Shown: positions 1 to 8,829, counted from the first letter of the stretch. The stretch: 64,000 nt of DNA from Sphingosinithalassobacter tenebrarum (GCF_011057975.1 NZ_CP049109.1:1271001-1335000), one strand, 5' to 3'. Numbers and translations: made by a program. Notes: generated by a model from the letters alone, not told the origin.

Positions 1-140
1 CCGGGCGTCACGACGACATAGTGGCGCAGCCCGGGTGGCACAGTGCCGCCTACGATCCAGCGACGGCGGACATAGGCGCGCGGCAGGGCGTAATAGCCAT
101 AGCCGGGCACGTAATAATATCCCGCGCGCGGCCCGTTATA
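1..140 (-). pseudogene. RcnB-like periplasmic protein, internal fragment
   Basis: On the minus strand an open frame enters from position 140 and runs off the left edge. It encodes a Tyr/Gly/Pro-rich segment (RAGYYYVPGYGYYALPRAYV, then RRRWIVGGTVPPGLRHYVVV) resembling the middle of small sphingomonad RcnB-like periplasmic proteins, in which a basic W-x-x-G-x-x-x-P motif precedes a conserved C-terminal patch. The frame is closed upstream by a TAA at 141-143 with no convincing start, and base composition turns AT-rich just beyond. I infer that the N-terminal part was lost when foreign DNA joined here. The family assignment is tentative because the diagnostic C-terminus lies outside the window. 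Confidence 0.45.
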
Positions 141-404
141 TTAGGTACCTGCGTTCGTAATCCGAAAGATTACAGCGGCCGTCAGAAATTTGTACGTAGG
201 ACCTATAATGGTGGCCCACATCTTTTCTGGCATTGTTAGAACCATAATTTCATCACCGACTCCCGGAGGCAAATCTCCAGGAAGTAAACCTCCATAATAT
301 AACTCAGTGATAAAGGAAAAGTAATTTTAGTTTCATGTAGAAGTAGATACGATAGCTCCTACATATTGCTCTGCTAGATCGGTTGCTTTGCGGTTAATTG
401 ACTA

Positions 405-647
405 TCATCCATCGCTCTTGCAACACAAGAAGAGCAGTAATAGCAAAGGGTACGCAATGAAAATCCAAACAAAGAGTATTGATGCGGATATCGCGAATAA
501 GCCGAAATCAAATTTAGGATAGATAAATATATACACCGGATTAATGAAGCGATATCCAAATCGGTCAATGCTAGTTAGCAGAAAAATCATTCCAATCAGC
601 CAGATTGCCAAAGAGAAAAATACTATCGCTCGTCTAGGCATGTTCAT
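405..647 (-). CDS. small hydrophobic membrane protein (unrecognised)
   Basis: Eighty-codon frame of mostly hydrophobic residues with two to three predicted membrane spans (about residues 6-27, 31-46 and 48-74) and a short cytoplasmic tail CCKSDG. It begins MNMPRR. An AAGGA sequence directly abuts the first ATG and lies about six bases before the second (position 641), so the second is the likelier start. The region is clearly lower in GC than the flanking core genes, consistent with acquired DNA. I recognise no family. It stands alone between two gene fragments, so it may be a relic cargo gene of a former element. Confidence 0.45.
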   Translation of the reverse strand: MNMPRRAIVFFSLAIWLIGMIFLLTSIDRFGYRFINPVYIFIYPKFDFGLFAISASILFVWIFIAYPLLLLLFLCCKSDG

Positions 648-809
648 TCCTTGAAACTTTGCTCATAATACCACGGGGGATTTCCAAACACGACAACGCC
701 TAGGTAGTATGTAACCGCGATCGAGTGTCATATCTCCGTATTGTTGTTAGCGTTGGATAAATTCAACATATCTGCCACGAACTGAAGGTCGCATCCCGTT
801 TTCGAATCC

Positions 810-1025
810 CTAGGCCGGCGGTGGCGGCCAGCGATCGACGGTGACGCTGCGGCTGGTGGTGCCGCCATTGGGGCCGGTGCCGGTGCCGGTGACGGTGCGC
901 TGGGCGTTGGCTGCGGGAATGGCGAGGCCGCCACTGCAACCGCGGCCGTCAATGCTAATCGCTTCACGGATTGCGTTCCCATTGCAGACCGGCAAAACGC
1001 GCCGGCACAGGAAGCGCAGGTTAGC
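810..1025 (-). pseudogene. C-terminal gene fragment (unrecognised exported-type protein)
   Basis: An open minus-strand frame without a proper start, bounded upstream by an in-frame TAG at 1026-1028, encodes CNGNAIREAISIDGRGCSGG and then a Gly/Thr-rich tail with the pattern TGPNGGTTSRSVTV, ending WPPPPA. Such T-G-P-N-G repeats and paired cysteines are typical of C-termini of exported proteobacterial proteins. The N-terminal part is missing. Base composition returns to high GC here, so this may mark the right edge of the AT-rich insert at about 143-780. Low confidence that anything functional is made. Confidence 0.3.
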
Positions 1026-1060
1026 CTAGTGCTGCATTCGCGTAACGAAGTGTAACGCGC

Positions 1061-1888
1061 CTAGGTCACCCCGAACGGGACGACGTGGTTCATCACGATA
1101 TGGCCGATCTCCGCGCGGCCGAGGAACGGTACGTCCATTTCGTCGCACCAGCGGCGCACGATCTCTTCGGGGTTTTCGGCGAAGGGCGGGTCGTTTTCCT
1201 GGATATGGGTCATGTGGCCTAGGCGGATGCCGGCAACGCCCTTGAGCTGCGTCGCATGCGCCACAGTGAACAGCATCCGGTCGATGCGGTAGAGCGGCTC
1301 GGAAACTTCCTCGATCATCAGGACGTGATCGGTTAGGTCGGGGAGGTACGGCGTGCCGATCAGTGCATTGAGGATGGCGAGATTGAATGCGGCGGCGGGG
1401 CGCCCCTTGCCCTCACCGTTGAGGCTGGGTTCGAGCGCCCGGCGATCGCCGTCGATCAGCCATGCCAGCGCCCAGCCGAGGCTCTCCCCAGCGTCGTTGT
1501 TGCCCAGTGTCACCGGCATCGCGGCGTGGATCGGGCGGCCGACCCCGGCGGCATAGAGCGCGCCGAGCAGGAAACCCATGTCCGAAAAGCCGAGATACGC
1601 CTTGTCCCTGGCGGCGGGACCGAGAAGCGGCATGACTCGCGTCAGGATGCGGTTCGATCCGTATCCGCCGCGTGCGAACCACACTGCGTCGAACGCCGGA
1701 TCATTGGCGACTTCCACAAATGCGGCGGCGCGCGCGTCGTCCGATCCGGCGAAATGGCCTTCGGATAGGTAGCATTGCGGGTGAAAGACGATGTCGTGCT
1801 CGGGATAGGTCAGCGCCACGAATGCCGAGACGCGCGTCGCGACGGTCTCGCTGATCGGACGTCCCGGTGCGACGACGGCAATGCGCAT
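1061..1888 (-). CDS. ldcA: LD-carboxypeptidase (muramoyltetrapeptide carboxypeptidase, S66)
   Basis: A 275-residue cytoplasmic serine peptidase that removes the terminal D-Ala from muropeptide tetrapeptides during murein recycling. The nucleophile region FARGGYGSNRIL (Ser in GYGS) lies near residue 85, the Glu region is IEEVSEPLYRIDRM, and the His motif is AEIGHIVMNH close to the C-terminus: the S66 Ser-Glu-His set. I chose the ATG at 1888 (MRIAVVAPG) because GGGGA lies about six bases upstream and the longer frame is unrelated, arginine-rich sequence. It is divergent from a Mur ligase gene at 2140, which fits a shared role in peptidoglycan recycling. Confidence 0.9.
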   Translation of the reverse strand: MRIAVVAPGRPISETVATRVSAFVALTYPEHDIVFHPQCYLSEGHFAGSDDARAAAFVEVANDPAFDAVWFARGGYGSNRILTRVMPLLGPAARDKAYLGFSDMGFLLGALYAAGVGRPIHAAMPVTLGNNDAGESLGWALAWLIDGDRRALEPSLNGEGKGRPAAAFNLAILNALIGTPYLPDLTDHVLMIEEVSEPLYRIDRMLFTVAHATQLKGVAGIRLGHMTHIQENDPPFAENPEEIVRRWCDEMDVPFLGRAEIGHIVMNHVVPFGVT

Positions 1889-1907
1889 CAATTTCCCCTT
1901 CCGTTGG

Positions 1908-2050
1908 GTTCGAGCTTGTCGAGAACCCGGGGCTGGTTGGCAAGCCCTTGCATCGGGCCTTCTCGACGGACGCTTCTCGACAGGCTCGAAGCTGCTCGAA
2001 GCAAACGGGACGGATAGGGATATCCCGCTCAGTTCGAGCGTGTCGAGAAC
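1908..2050. repeat. REP-like interspersed palindromes
   Basis: Three related units lie in the spacer between the divergent ldcA and mpl genes: GTTCGAGCTTGTCGAGAAC (1908-1926), CTTCTCGACAGGCTCGAA (1972-1989, opposite orientation) and GTTCGAGCGTGTCGAGAAC (2032-2050). Together they can fold into long hairpins. A related pair occurs at 60029-60111. This is the type of short palindromic repeat scattered through sphingomonad genomes; a role in transcription termination or mRNA stability is possible but not shown. Confidence 0.75.
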
Positions 2051-2139
2051 ACTTGCCGGAGAGCAATTCGATTGTGATTGGCAGAAGGGACGCGCAACCA
2101 CCGCTTGCCCCCCGCCGCCAGCCCGGATAGCCCGATGGC

Positions 2140-3534
2140 ATGGAGCACAGCAAACCCTATTTCTTCGTCGGCATCGGTGGTTCGGGCATGATGCCGCTGG
2201 CGATGATCCTTGCCGGGCAGGGCGCGAGCGTCGCCGGATCGGACCGCAGCCTGGACAAGGGCGCGCTGCCCGCCAAATTCGGGTTCCTGCGCGATCGCGG
2301 CGTGGCGCTCCATGCGCAGGACGGCAGCGGGATCACGTCGGCCGATCAGATCGTCGTCGCTTCGGCGGCGGTGGAGGATACGGTGCCCGACATGGTTTCG
2401 GCGAACCGGGTCGGTGCCGCGCGCAAGAGCCGGGCGGAACTGCTCAGCGAGCTGTTCAACGCCGCGCCGATGCCGATCGGCGTCGCCGGGACCAGCGGCA
2501 AATCGACCGTTACCGGCATGATCGGCTGGATATTCTCCGCGCTCGGCCGCGATCCGACGGTGATGAACGGCGCGGTGATGAAGAATTTCGTCTCGCCCGA
2601 CAAACCCTTCGCCAGCGCGCTGGTGGGGCAGGGCGATGCGTTCATCAGCGAAGTCGACGAAAGCGACGGCTCGATCGCGCTCTACTGGCCCCGCATCGCA
2701 GTGCTCAACAATGTCAGCCTCGACCACAAGACGCTCGAGGAATTGCGCACTTTGTTCGGCGATTTCGCCAACAAGGCGGCGCGCGCTGTCGTCAATATCG
2801 GCGACGCCGAAAGCGCCGCGCTGGCGGCGACGCTGCCGGTGGGCAAGGCGATTTCCTTCGCAGTGGAAGCGCCCGCGGATATCACTGCCGAAAATCTGGT
2901 GCCCGAGGCGTTCGGCATCGGTTTCGATCTGGTCGTGCGCGGCGAGCGGCTGGCGGTGAAGCTTGCAGTGCCCGGGCGGCACAATGTCGCCAATGCGCTT
3001 GCCGCGATCGGCGCGGCGATGGCGGCGGGCGTCGATCCGGCCGAAGCGGCGAAGGCGATCGAAGGCTTTACCGGCCTGCGCCGCCGCTTCGATTTCGTCG
3101 GCGAGGCGAACGGCGTCGCCGTGATCGACGATTTCGGGCACAACCCGGACAAGATCGCCGCGACGCTCGACACGCTGCACGCCTTTCCCGGCAGATTGCT
3201 GGTGATGTTTCAGCCGCACGGCTTCGGGCCGCTCAAGGTGATGCGCCGCGAACTGGTCGCGATGTTCGCGAGCAAGCTCGCCAAGGACGATCTGCTCGTC
3301 CTGCCCGACCCGGTCTATCACGGCGGAACCGTCGCGCGCGAAGTGACCAGCGCCGACATCATCGCGGATATCGCTGCGACCGGCGCCAACGCCGTGCACA
3401 TCCCCGAACGCGAAGCCGCCGCCGCGCACATCGTCGCGCAGGCGCAGCCTGGCGATCGCATCGTCATCATGGGCGCGCGCGACGATACGCTGAGCCAGCT
3501 CGCGGCAAGGATGCTCGACGATTTGACAAGCTGA
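2140..3534 (+). CDS. mpl: Mur ligase, Mpl/MurC type
   Basis: A 464-residue ATP-dependent ligase. The N-terminal Rossmann motif [13 protein letters not shown] binds the UDP part, the central P-loop is [16 protein letters not shown] (residues about 112-127), the middle ligase domain includes SEVDESDGS and an [10 protein letters not shown] stretch, and a C-terminal domain follows. Length and motifs fit Mpl, which joins recycled tripeptide to UDP-MurNAc, or MurC. The GTSGKS P-loop and the neighbouring LD-carboxypeptidase favour the recycling enzyme, and no other mur genes are nearby. Annotation as plain UDP-N-acetylmuramate ligase would also be defensible. Confidence 0.8.
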   Translation: MEHSKPYFFVGIGGSGMMPLAMILAGQGASVAGSDRSLDKGALPAKFGFLRDRGVALHAQDGSGITSADQIVVASAAVEDTVPDMVSANRVGAARKSRAELLSELFNAAPMPIGVAGTSGKSTVTGMIGWIFSALGRDPTVMNGAVMKNFVSPDKPFASALVGQGDAFISEVDESDGSIALYWPRIAVLNNVSLDHKTLEELRTLFGDFANKAARAVVNIGDAESAALAATLPVGKAISFAVEAPADITAENLVPEAFGIGFDLVVRGERLAVKLAVPGRHNVANALAAIGAAMAAGVDPAEAAKAIEGFTGLRRRFDFVGEANGVAVIDDFGHNPDKIAATLDTLHAFPGRLLVMFQPHGFGPLKVMRRELVAMFASKLAKDDLLVLPDPVYHGGTVAREVTSADIIADIAATGANAVHIPEREAAAAHIVAQAQPGDRIVIMGARDDTLSQLAARMLDDLTS

Positions 3535-3617
3535 CGTAGCAAAGTGGAAAGCTAAGTTGACACGTCGATGCGAATCGGCGTAAAGCTCACTTGTCATTTG
3601 AACAAGGGAGCTTTCCA

Positions 3618-4028
3618 ATGCGTACTCGGGCAGCCAAGCGCTATCAGCGGCGCTTCTTCCTGACGATGGTCGCCTATGTCGCGGTGCTGTTCGCGTCGGT
3701 GACTGCGATCAATCAATATGAACCCACCGGCCTTCCGCTGGTCATCCTGTCGGTGCTGCCGGCGCTGCCGGTAATCGCCTGCCTCGTGGTGATGGGCTTC
3801 TACCTGATCGAGGAAACCGACGAGTTCGTTCGTCAGCGTATCGTTTCGGCGATGATGTTCGGCACCGGCGTCGTCCTCTCCATCGCTACCGTGCTCGGAT
3901 TTCTGCAGTATGGAAAGGTGATCGGGAATGTCGACGTGTTCTGGGCCTTTCCGATCTGGTGCATGTCCTGGGGATTCGCTCAGTGCTGGCTGACCTGGCG
4001 CGACAGCCGCGCGGGCGGTAACGCATGA
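3618..4028 (+). CDS. four-helix membrane protein paired with an XRE regulator
   Basis: A 136-residue integral membrane protein with four predicted helices (beginning FFLTMVAYVAVLFASVTAI, VILSVLPALPVIACLVV, SAMMFGTGVVLSIATVL and VFWAFPIWCMSWGFA). The ATG at 3618 (MRTRAAKRYQ) is preceded by AAGGGAG at a good distance; a longer frame lacks this. Its last codons overlap the start of the XRE-type regulator (ATGA at 4025), so the two are translationally coupled. Pairs of such a membrane protein with a YgzD-like helix-turn-helix protein recur in sphingomonads. The function is unknown. Confidence 0.75.
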   Translation: MRTRAAKRYQRRFFLTMVAYVAVLFASVTAINQYEPTGLPLVILSVLPALPVIACLVVMGFYLIEETDEFVRQRIVSAMMFGTGVVLSIATVLGFLQYGKVIGNVDVFWAFPIWCMSWGFAQCWLTWRDSRAGGNA

Positions 4029-4231
4029 ACAACCGCCTCCGCGTGCTCCGTGCCGAGCGCAAGTGGAGCCAGCAGCATCTCGCCGAACTGCTCGAAGTAT
4101 CGCGCCAGAGCGTGAATGCGATCGAGACCGGACGATACGATCCCTCGCTGCCGCTCGCCTTCAGGATTTCCGATGTTTTCGATCTTCCGATCGAAGCGAT
4201 TTTCACCAATCCGTCCAAGGAGAATGCATGA
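4025..4231 (+). CDS. small XRE-family HTH transcriptional regulator
   Basis: A 68-residue single-domain Cro/CI-type repressor. The helix-turn-helix covers roughly residues 13-36 (WSQQHLAELLEVSRQSVNAI) followed by the usual ETGRYDPSLPLAFRIS and the tail FDLPIEAIF. This is the compact YgzD/PlcR-like form that lacks a sensor domain. It overlaps the upstream membrane protein gene by four bases (ATGA) and the downstream hydrolase gene by four bases, giving a tight three-gene operon. It may autoregulate this operon; no operator was identified. Confidence 0.9.
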   Translation: MNNRLRVLRAERKWSQQHLAELLEVSRQSVNAIETGRYDPSLPLAFRISDVFDLPIEAIFTNPSKENA

Positions 4232-5184
4232 TGTTCCGCACATGCCAGACCAACCGTACCAAACTCACCATCAGTATTTCGCTGGCGGTCCTCACACTGC
4301 TTGGCGCCAAGGCGCTGCGCGCCGAGCCGGTTATCGCTCCGGTCGTTTCGGCGCCGATCGCAGCCTCGCTTGATTATGCCGAAACCCAGATGGATCATAT
4401 CTCGATCGTGAAGATGGGGCAGGGGCCGGCGGTGTTCCTGATCCCCGGACTGTCCTCGCCGCGCGCGGTGTGGGACAGCGTGGCGCCTGAACTGGCGAAG
4501 ACCCACAGCGTCTATCTGGTCCAGGTCAACGGATTTGCCGGCGGCGATCCACGCGGCAATCTGGAGCCCGGCGTGCTCGATGGGCTGGTTTCCGATCTGC
4601 ACGGCTTCATGGCGGATCGAGGAATCAGCGGCGCGGCGGTGGTCGGCCATTCGATGGGCGGGCTCGCCGGGCTGATGCTCGCCAAGGCGCATCCCGGAGA
4701 TGTCGGCAAGCTGATGGTGGTCGACGCGCTGCCCTTTATCGGCACGCTGTTCGCGCCCGATGCCACAGTGGAAATGGTCGAGCCGCAAGCCGCCGCGATG
4801 CGCGATCAGATGGCGAGCCTGCACGGCAAGCCCTATCCCGACGCGATGGCGCAGCAGATTGCGGCCAGCAACGCGCTCAAACCCGAATCGCGGGCCCGGG
4901 TGGCCGAATGGGTGAAGGCGGCCGATGCACGGGTTTCGGCGCAGGCGATGTATGATGACATGACCACTGACATGCGCCCGGCGATGGCGGGGATCACGAC
5001 GCCGATCACGCTGCTCTATCCCTTTTCGGCCATGCTGCCGCAGGAACGCGCCGATGCCGTCTACCAAGGCGCCTATGCCGATGCGCCGCAGGTCGATTTC
5101 GTGCCGGTCGGTGACAGTGGGCATTTCATCATGCTCGATCAGCCCGAGATCTTTGCGGAAACGTTGACGGCGTTTCTCGACTGA
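4228..5184 (+). CDS. exported alpha/beta hydrolase
   Basis: A 318-residue alpha/beta-hydrolase-fold enzyme. Residues 1 to about 31 form a signal peptide ending near ALRA. The oxyanion region is FLIPGLSSPRAVWD, the nucleophile elbow is GHSMGG (about residue 148), and the catalytic His lies in GDSGHFIMLDQP near the C-terminus. The substrate cannot be read from sequence. The ATG at 4228 overlaps the regulator stop (ATGA) and has AAGGAG upstream, so it belongs to the preceding operon. A strong hairpin follows the stop codon. Confidence 0.8.
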   Translation: MMFRTCQTNRTKLTISISLAVLTLLGAKALRAEPVIAPVVSAPIAASLDYAETQMDHISIVKMGQGPAVFLIPGLSSPRAVWDSVAPELAKTHSVYLVQVNGFAGGDPRGNLEPGVLDGLVSDLHGFMADRGISGAAVVGHSMGGLAGLMLAKAHPGDVGKLMVVDALPFIGTLFAPDATVEMVEPQAAAMRDQMASLHGKPYPDAMAQQIAASNALKPESRARVAEWVKAADARVSAQAMYDDMTTDMRPAMAGITTPITLLYPFSAMLPQERADAVYQGAYADAPQVDFVPVGDSGHFIMLDQPEIFAETLTAFLD

Positions 5185-5201
5185 CAAGGGAAATGCGCAT
5201 G

Positions 5202-5236
5202 AAAAAGGGGCCCGGAGGATATCCGGGCCCCTTTCC
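5202..5236. terminator. bidirectional hairpin terminator
   Basis: The sequence AAAAAGGGGCCCGGA followed by a short loop and TCCGGGCCCCTTTCC forms a GC-rich stem flanked by A and T runs. It lies between the convergent hydrolase gene (+) and the DUF2171 gene (-) and can serve both. Confidence 0.8.
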
Positions 5237-5256
5237 GTTTGTGCGGGCGTTTACGA

Positions 5257-6192
5257 TCAGTAGGTGCTCGAAAAGCTGCGATTGAGCGCCTTGGCGCTTT
5301 CGGCTTCGTCGCTGTCGCGGAACATCGCCATGTTCCGTTCCTCGTCGCGCCAGTGGTCCTGCGCTTCCTCGGCGGTCTTGCGCAGTTGCACCTTGGCGTT
5401 TTTCGCATCGACCGTATCGATCCAGCGGGACGGGATCGAATGGTGATGCCCGCCGGCATCCTTGTCACTTTTGGTAAGCAGGATGCGATCGCCGCGAACC
5501 TTGTCGACCTTGCCGACATGGCTGCCGTCGGAGCCGGTCACTTCCATATGCTCCTCGACGCGGTCGAGGCTGTCGCGCTGGCCCTTGCGATCGTCGCGAA
5601 AGGCACTGAATTCGCGATGGAAGCGATCGGCATTCTCGCGCCTATATTCTTCATAATCGCGATCCAGTTCGGCCATGCGTTCACGGCGCCAGCGGCGGTA
5701 ATGCCCGTCTTCGTTATACGGATCGGCCCAGCGTTCGTCGGCGCGCTCGTCCATATGGCGGCGGCGTTCGGCTTCTTCGTCGCCGAACCAGCGACGCAAT
5801 TCGTCACCGGCGCGCGCCATGAAGCCGCGATCCTCATAGTCATAGTCGTCGGGGCGGCTCAGGCCGCGTTCGCCATAGCGTTCGCCGCGATACCGCGGCC
5901 TTCCCGCTCGCGAAATCCGGGGCCGGGGGCGGCGATCATAGTCATCGCCGTGATGCCCATATTCGCTGCCCATGCCGTAGAAACGGCCGTCATCGGGGCG
6001 GCGATGCTCATATGCGTCCGGGTCGCGGGCAACGCGGCGGGGCAAGCGGTCATCATATCCCGCCGCTTCATAATCGCGCGCGCTCGAATGCGTGTAGGCA
6101 CGCCCCGATCCATAATCGCGCGTGAAATCGTCAGCCGAACGACGCGGGCCATAGCCGGGCTCTCGTCCTTGCGGATAATAGCGGTCGTCCAT
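5257..6192 (-). CDS. DUF2171 / SWFGD-type stress-associated protein
   Basis: A 311-residue, very hydrophilic protein. Residues 1 to about 130 are rich in Arg, Asp, Tyr and Gly and appear disordered; residues about 131-150 carry the RRWFGDEEAERRR motif of the SWFGD region; residues about 215-280 form the DUF2171 domain (VTGSDGSHVGKVDKVRGDRI, then a GGHHHSIPSRWID segment), a PRC-barrel-like fold. Such proteins are widespread in sphingomonads and usually considered stress related; no enzymatic role is known. No signal peptide is seen. It stands alone, upstream of the tRNA gene. Confidence 0.8.
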   Translation of the reverse strand: MDDRYYPQGREPGYGPRRSADDFTRDYGSGRAYTHSSARDYEAAGYDDRLPRRVARDPDAYEHRRPDDGRFYGMGSEYGHHGDDYDRRPRPRISRAGRPRYRGERYGERGLSRPDDYDYEDRGFMARAGDELRRWFGDEEAERRRHMDERADERWADPYNEDGHYRRWRRERMAELDRDYEEYRRENADRFHREFSAFRDDRKGQRDSLDRVEEHMEVTGSDGSHVGKVDKVRGDRILLTKSDKDAGGHHHSIPSRWIDTVDAKNAKVQLRKTAEEAQDHWRDEERNMAMFRDSDEAESAKALNRSFSSTY

Positions 6193-6428
6193 GATGTCCT
6201 CCTTCGTCGTTATGATGTGCGCGCCGGCGCTGCGGCCGCGCGCTCGATGTACCGAATCAAAGGATGGGCTGGAGGATTGTTCCGAAATTTCCGATCTATT
6301 TACCGCTACTTAGTGCGATCTATCGCTGCGGAAACGAAACAAGTTGCGTTTGCCGCGTGCGCAGCAGTTGCATCGCGCTCGCGACGCAGCTAAGGGGAGC
6401 GCCTTCCGGCTTCGGCCGGATCATGGAC

Positions 6429-6504
6429 GGGGCCGTAGCTCAGTTGGGAGAGCGCTGCAATCGCACTGCAGAGGTCAGGGGTTCGACTCCCCTCGGCTCC
6501 ACCA
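6429..6504 (+). tRNA. tRNA-Ala (anticodon CGC)
   Basis: A complete 76-nt cloverleaf with encoded CCA: acceptor GGGGCCG pairs with CGGCTCC, the D arm is GCTC...GAGC, the anticodon stem CTGCA/TGCAG encloses the loop ATCGCAC (anticodon CGC, decoding GCG), and the T arm is AGGGG-TTCGACT-CCCCT. The 3-prime part also forms the end of the recombinase reading frame on the other strand, marking the tRNA as the attachment site of the mobile element that follows. Confidence 0.95.
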
Positions 6505-8017
6505 TTTTCCCCCCGCCTCCTTCCAATCCGTGTAAAAGCGTGAAAGGAAGCGAGGTTGCGGCGGTTCTAAAGCCTTCGCCGCGCAGGTATGCCAGTCGTT
6601 CGGTAAAGGCGAGCTTGAGTACCATCCGGCGGTATTCCAGCCTCCCGGTTTCCCAGAGTTTATAGGGGTTTGCGAGGAATTCCATCGCGGTTCTAAAACT
6701 CGCGAGATACTGGATTTGCGCAGGACGGCTTGTGCGCGGATTTTCGCGTAGAAGCAGTTTGCGCTCCTCAAGCTCACGAATGCGCTTTTCATATGCGTCG
6801 ATCAGCCGCGCATCATCGGCCTGAGCGATACGGTCGAAAAACTGGTCGACCGTCTTTTCGATTTTGCGGATTTCGTTTTCAGCGGCGTCGGCCTGAGCGC
6901 GTTGAACCGCGTTCCGTTTGTCCCATAGGTCGCGGAGCAAATCGCGCATGATGGCGAACAGCGCATGCGATGGCCGCAAGGCGCGCAACAGTGCGACGAA
7001 TTCTCCTTCGAGATCGGCGCGGCGAATGGACTTGCCATAGTCGGCGCATCCCTTCTGCACGCAAAGGTAATAGGGGTAATGCTTGGTGCGTCCCTTCGAC
7101 CAGCAGCCGTAAAGCGGCTCGCCGCAGGACCCGCACACCACGAAGTTCCGCAGCGGGAAATCACGGTTGATGTTCTTCTTGGCAGGAGCCTTGGCGGTTT
7201 CCTTCATCCGCTCCTGCGCCCGCTTCCATGTCGCAAAGCTGATAAGCGGCTGGTGCTTGCCTTCGAGAAGCGCAATGTCCCACTCGGCGACCTCGATATA
7301 TCCGGCATAGATCGAGCGCTGGAGCAGTTTGCGGATGTGGCGATGGGTCAGCCGATGCGAGGGCCCATTCGCCCATTCGGGCTGGCCTGTAAGGAAGCGA
7401 TAGACTTCTGTCTGGGTCTGGAACCGCCCTGCTGCGTAGCCTTCAAAAGCCTCGGTAATCATGGTGGCGAACGGTTCGTCGGGCACCAGCATCTTGCCGT
7501 GGCCCGCCACCTTTTCGTAGCGATAGCCGACCGGGGCCTGAAAACACCAATAGCCTGCCAGCGTGCGGGCACGCATGCGGTTCTTTACCTGTTCGGCATT
7601 CTTCTGGCGGTGGTGCTGGGAGACGCTGGCGAGAAGGTGTTCGACGAGCTGGCTGTCGCTGTCCGCGCCGAACTCGATAGAGGGGGAGGCGAGGATGCCG
7701 CCCGCTTCCGCGATTTCTGCGCGGAGTTGAAGATGCGCCGTCATATCGCGGGCGAGTCTGCTGATATCGTCGATGATTACGGCATGCGGTTCGGCGCGAT
7801 GCTCGCGTAAATAGGTGAGCATCCGTTCCATGGCTGGACGCTTCGAGGCCGCGCCGCTGATATCGTCCTTGTAGACGCCAACGACGCGCATGCCCTTGTA
7901 CGCGGCATAGTCGCGGCAGCGGCTCTCTTGGCTGTCCAGCCCATGACCCTGCGTCTTCTGCTTGGTCGAGGAGACTCTCGCATAAATGACGGCATTCTGT
8001 TCTGTTGTTTCTGTCAT
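6440..8017 (-). CDS. large serine recombinase (element integrase)
   Basis: A 525-residue site-specific recombinase. The resolvase-type catalytic domain begins NAVIYARVSSTKQ (Ser at about residue 16 with Arg14 adjacent) and continues IDDISRLARDM; a recombinase domain spans about 170-280; a zinc ribbon follows (VVCGSCGEPLYGCW, then YYLCVQKGCADYG), and a coiled coil lies at about residues 355-410. The last codons (PRGVEPLTSAVRLQRSPN) are translated from the tRNA-Ala gene itself, the usual signature of an integrase gene abutting its tRNA attachment site. Its start overlaps a small upstream gene (ATGA). It most likely integrates and excises the element that runs to about 38 kb. Confidence 0.9.
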   Translation of the reverse strand: MTETTEQNAVIYARVSSTKQKTQGHGLDSQESRCRDYAAYKGMRVVGVYKDDISGAASKRPAMERMLTYLREHRAEPHAVIIDDISRLARDMTAHLQLRAEIAEAGGILASPSIEFGADSDSQLVEHLLASVSQHHRQKNAEQVKNRMRARTLAGYWCFQAPVGYRYEKVAGHGKMLVPDEPFATMITEAFEGYAAGRFQTQTEVYRFLTGQPEWANGPSHRLTHRHIRKLLQRSIYAGYIEVAEWDIALLEGKHQPLISFATWKRAQERMKETAKAPAKKNINRDFPLRNFVVCGSCGEPLYGCWSKGRTKHYPYYLCVQKGCADYGKSIRRADLEGEFVALLRALRPSHALFAIMRDLLRDLWDKRNAVQRAQADAAENEIRKIEKTVDQFFDRIAQADDARLIDAYEKRIRELEERKLLLRENPRTSRPAQIQYLASFRTAMEFLANPYKLWETGRLEYRRMVLKLAFTERLAYLRGEGFRTAATSLPFTLLHGLEGGGGKMVEPRGVEPLTSAVRLQRSPN

Positions 8018-8208
8018 GGGCTAGTCCTTATATTTGGTTCATCCTCCAATCCGGTGAGCGGAAAGTCCTCATTCAAGCTGCCTTCGAAGGCTTGGCGAGC
8101 TATATGGGACATAATGGTCACGAACGTATCAAAGTGAGTGCGAGAATCTTCTTCGCTCATGTCGAGATTGTCGTAGAATTCTCGATATTCCTCAAACTTC
8201 AATGTCAT
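8014..8208 (-). CDS. small protein coupled to the recombinase
   Basis: A 64-residue acidic soluble protein (MTLKFEEYREFYDNLDMSEE at its N-terminus). Its stop overlaps the recombinase start as ATGA, so the two are translationally coupled. I recognise no domain. Position suggests a recombination directionality or control factor, but it has no visible helix-turn-helix, so this is only inference. Confidence 0.6.
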   Translation of the reverse strand: MTLKFEEYREFYDNLDMSEEDSRTHFDTFVTIMSHIARQAFEGSLNEDFPLTGLEDEPNIRTSP

Positions 8209-8255
8209 ATGTGTTCCATGTGATTTGTGGTTACAATTTTATCCCAGCCAGATAG

Positions 8256-8441
8256 CTACCGGAATCGTTTATTCGACTTATCCACAAGGCAGGCCTGGGT
8301 CGGGTCGGTACCAAGCGCGATATCGATCGCCGCCTCGGCGATGCGATAGAGAACGGCGATCAGGTCCAGCTTCTGCTCAACGCTCGCGTCCATGCCGTCA
8401 AGGTGATGCAGATAGGCTGAAAGATCGTGTTGCATGTTCAT
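8256..8441 (-). CDS. small hypothetical protein
   Basis: A 61-residue mostly helical protein (MNMQHDLSAYLHHLDGMDAS, then VEQKLDLIAVLYRIAEAAID). It lies 47 bases upstream of the recombinase operon in the same orientation. A second in-frame Met follows at residue 3; no strong Shine-Dalgarno is visible. Codon use is normal for the element. No family recognised. Confidence 0.5.
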   Translation of the reverse strand: MNMQHDLSAYLHHLDGMDASVEQKLDLIAVLYRIAEAAIDIALGTDPTQACLVDKSNKRFR

Positions 8442-8829
8442 GGCTCTGTCGGTTGCGAGACGGCAAGGCTGTGGTTCGGCCTGCGTCCCCTCGGGTTTGT
8501 CGTTGTTGTTGGAATACGCGCCCGCTGCGTCCCCGCTGGGGGCTTAGATACGCAAAAGCCCCGCCGTTTCCGGCGAGGCTCTATCGATCTGGATGCACTG
8601 GTAGCGCGTTTAGAAGCAATGGAACATATTTAGAACAAAAAGTCTAGGAATATATTCCGAAAAACAGTGATTCATCGTGCCGCATTTATCGACGATGGTG
8701 GCTGACAATTAATCTCGCTCCTTGGCAGCACGATGAGAATTTTTCTCGCTTATTTTTTTGATCTGCTCTTTCTTCTCGCTTGAAACGTCGCGCTCCCATG
8801 ACATGCTGACTGCATTGAAGGAGGCTGAA
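8442..8829. other. non-coding spacer with hairpin
   Basis: No convincing gene. An imperfect hairpin AGCCCCGCCG-TTTC-CGGCGAGGCT lies at about 8557-8581 with A-rich sequence on its left, so it may terminate minus-strand transcription. The right part becomes AT-rich and should hold the promoter of the gene at 8830. Confidence 0.5.

Noticed and set aside
728..982. 84-codon minus-strand frame with Pro/Ala repeats
   Set aside because: It is another phase of the Gly/Thr-rich fragment at 810-1025 and looks like low-complexity shadow sequence.
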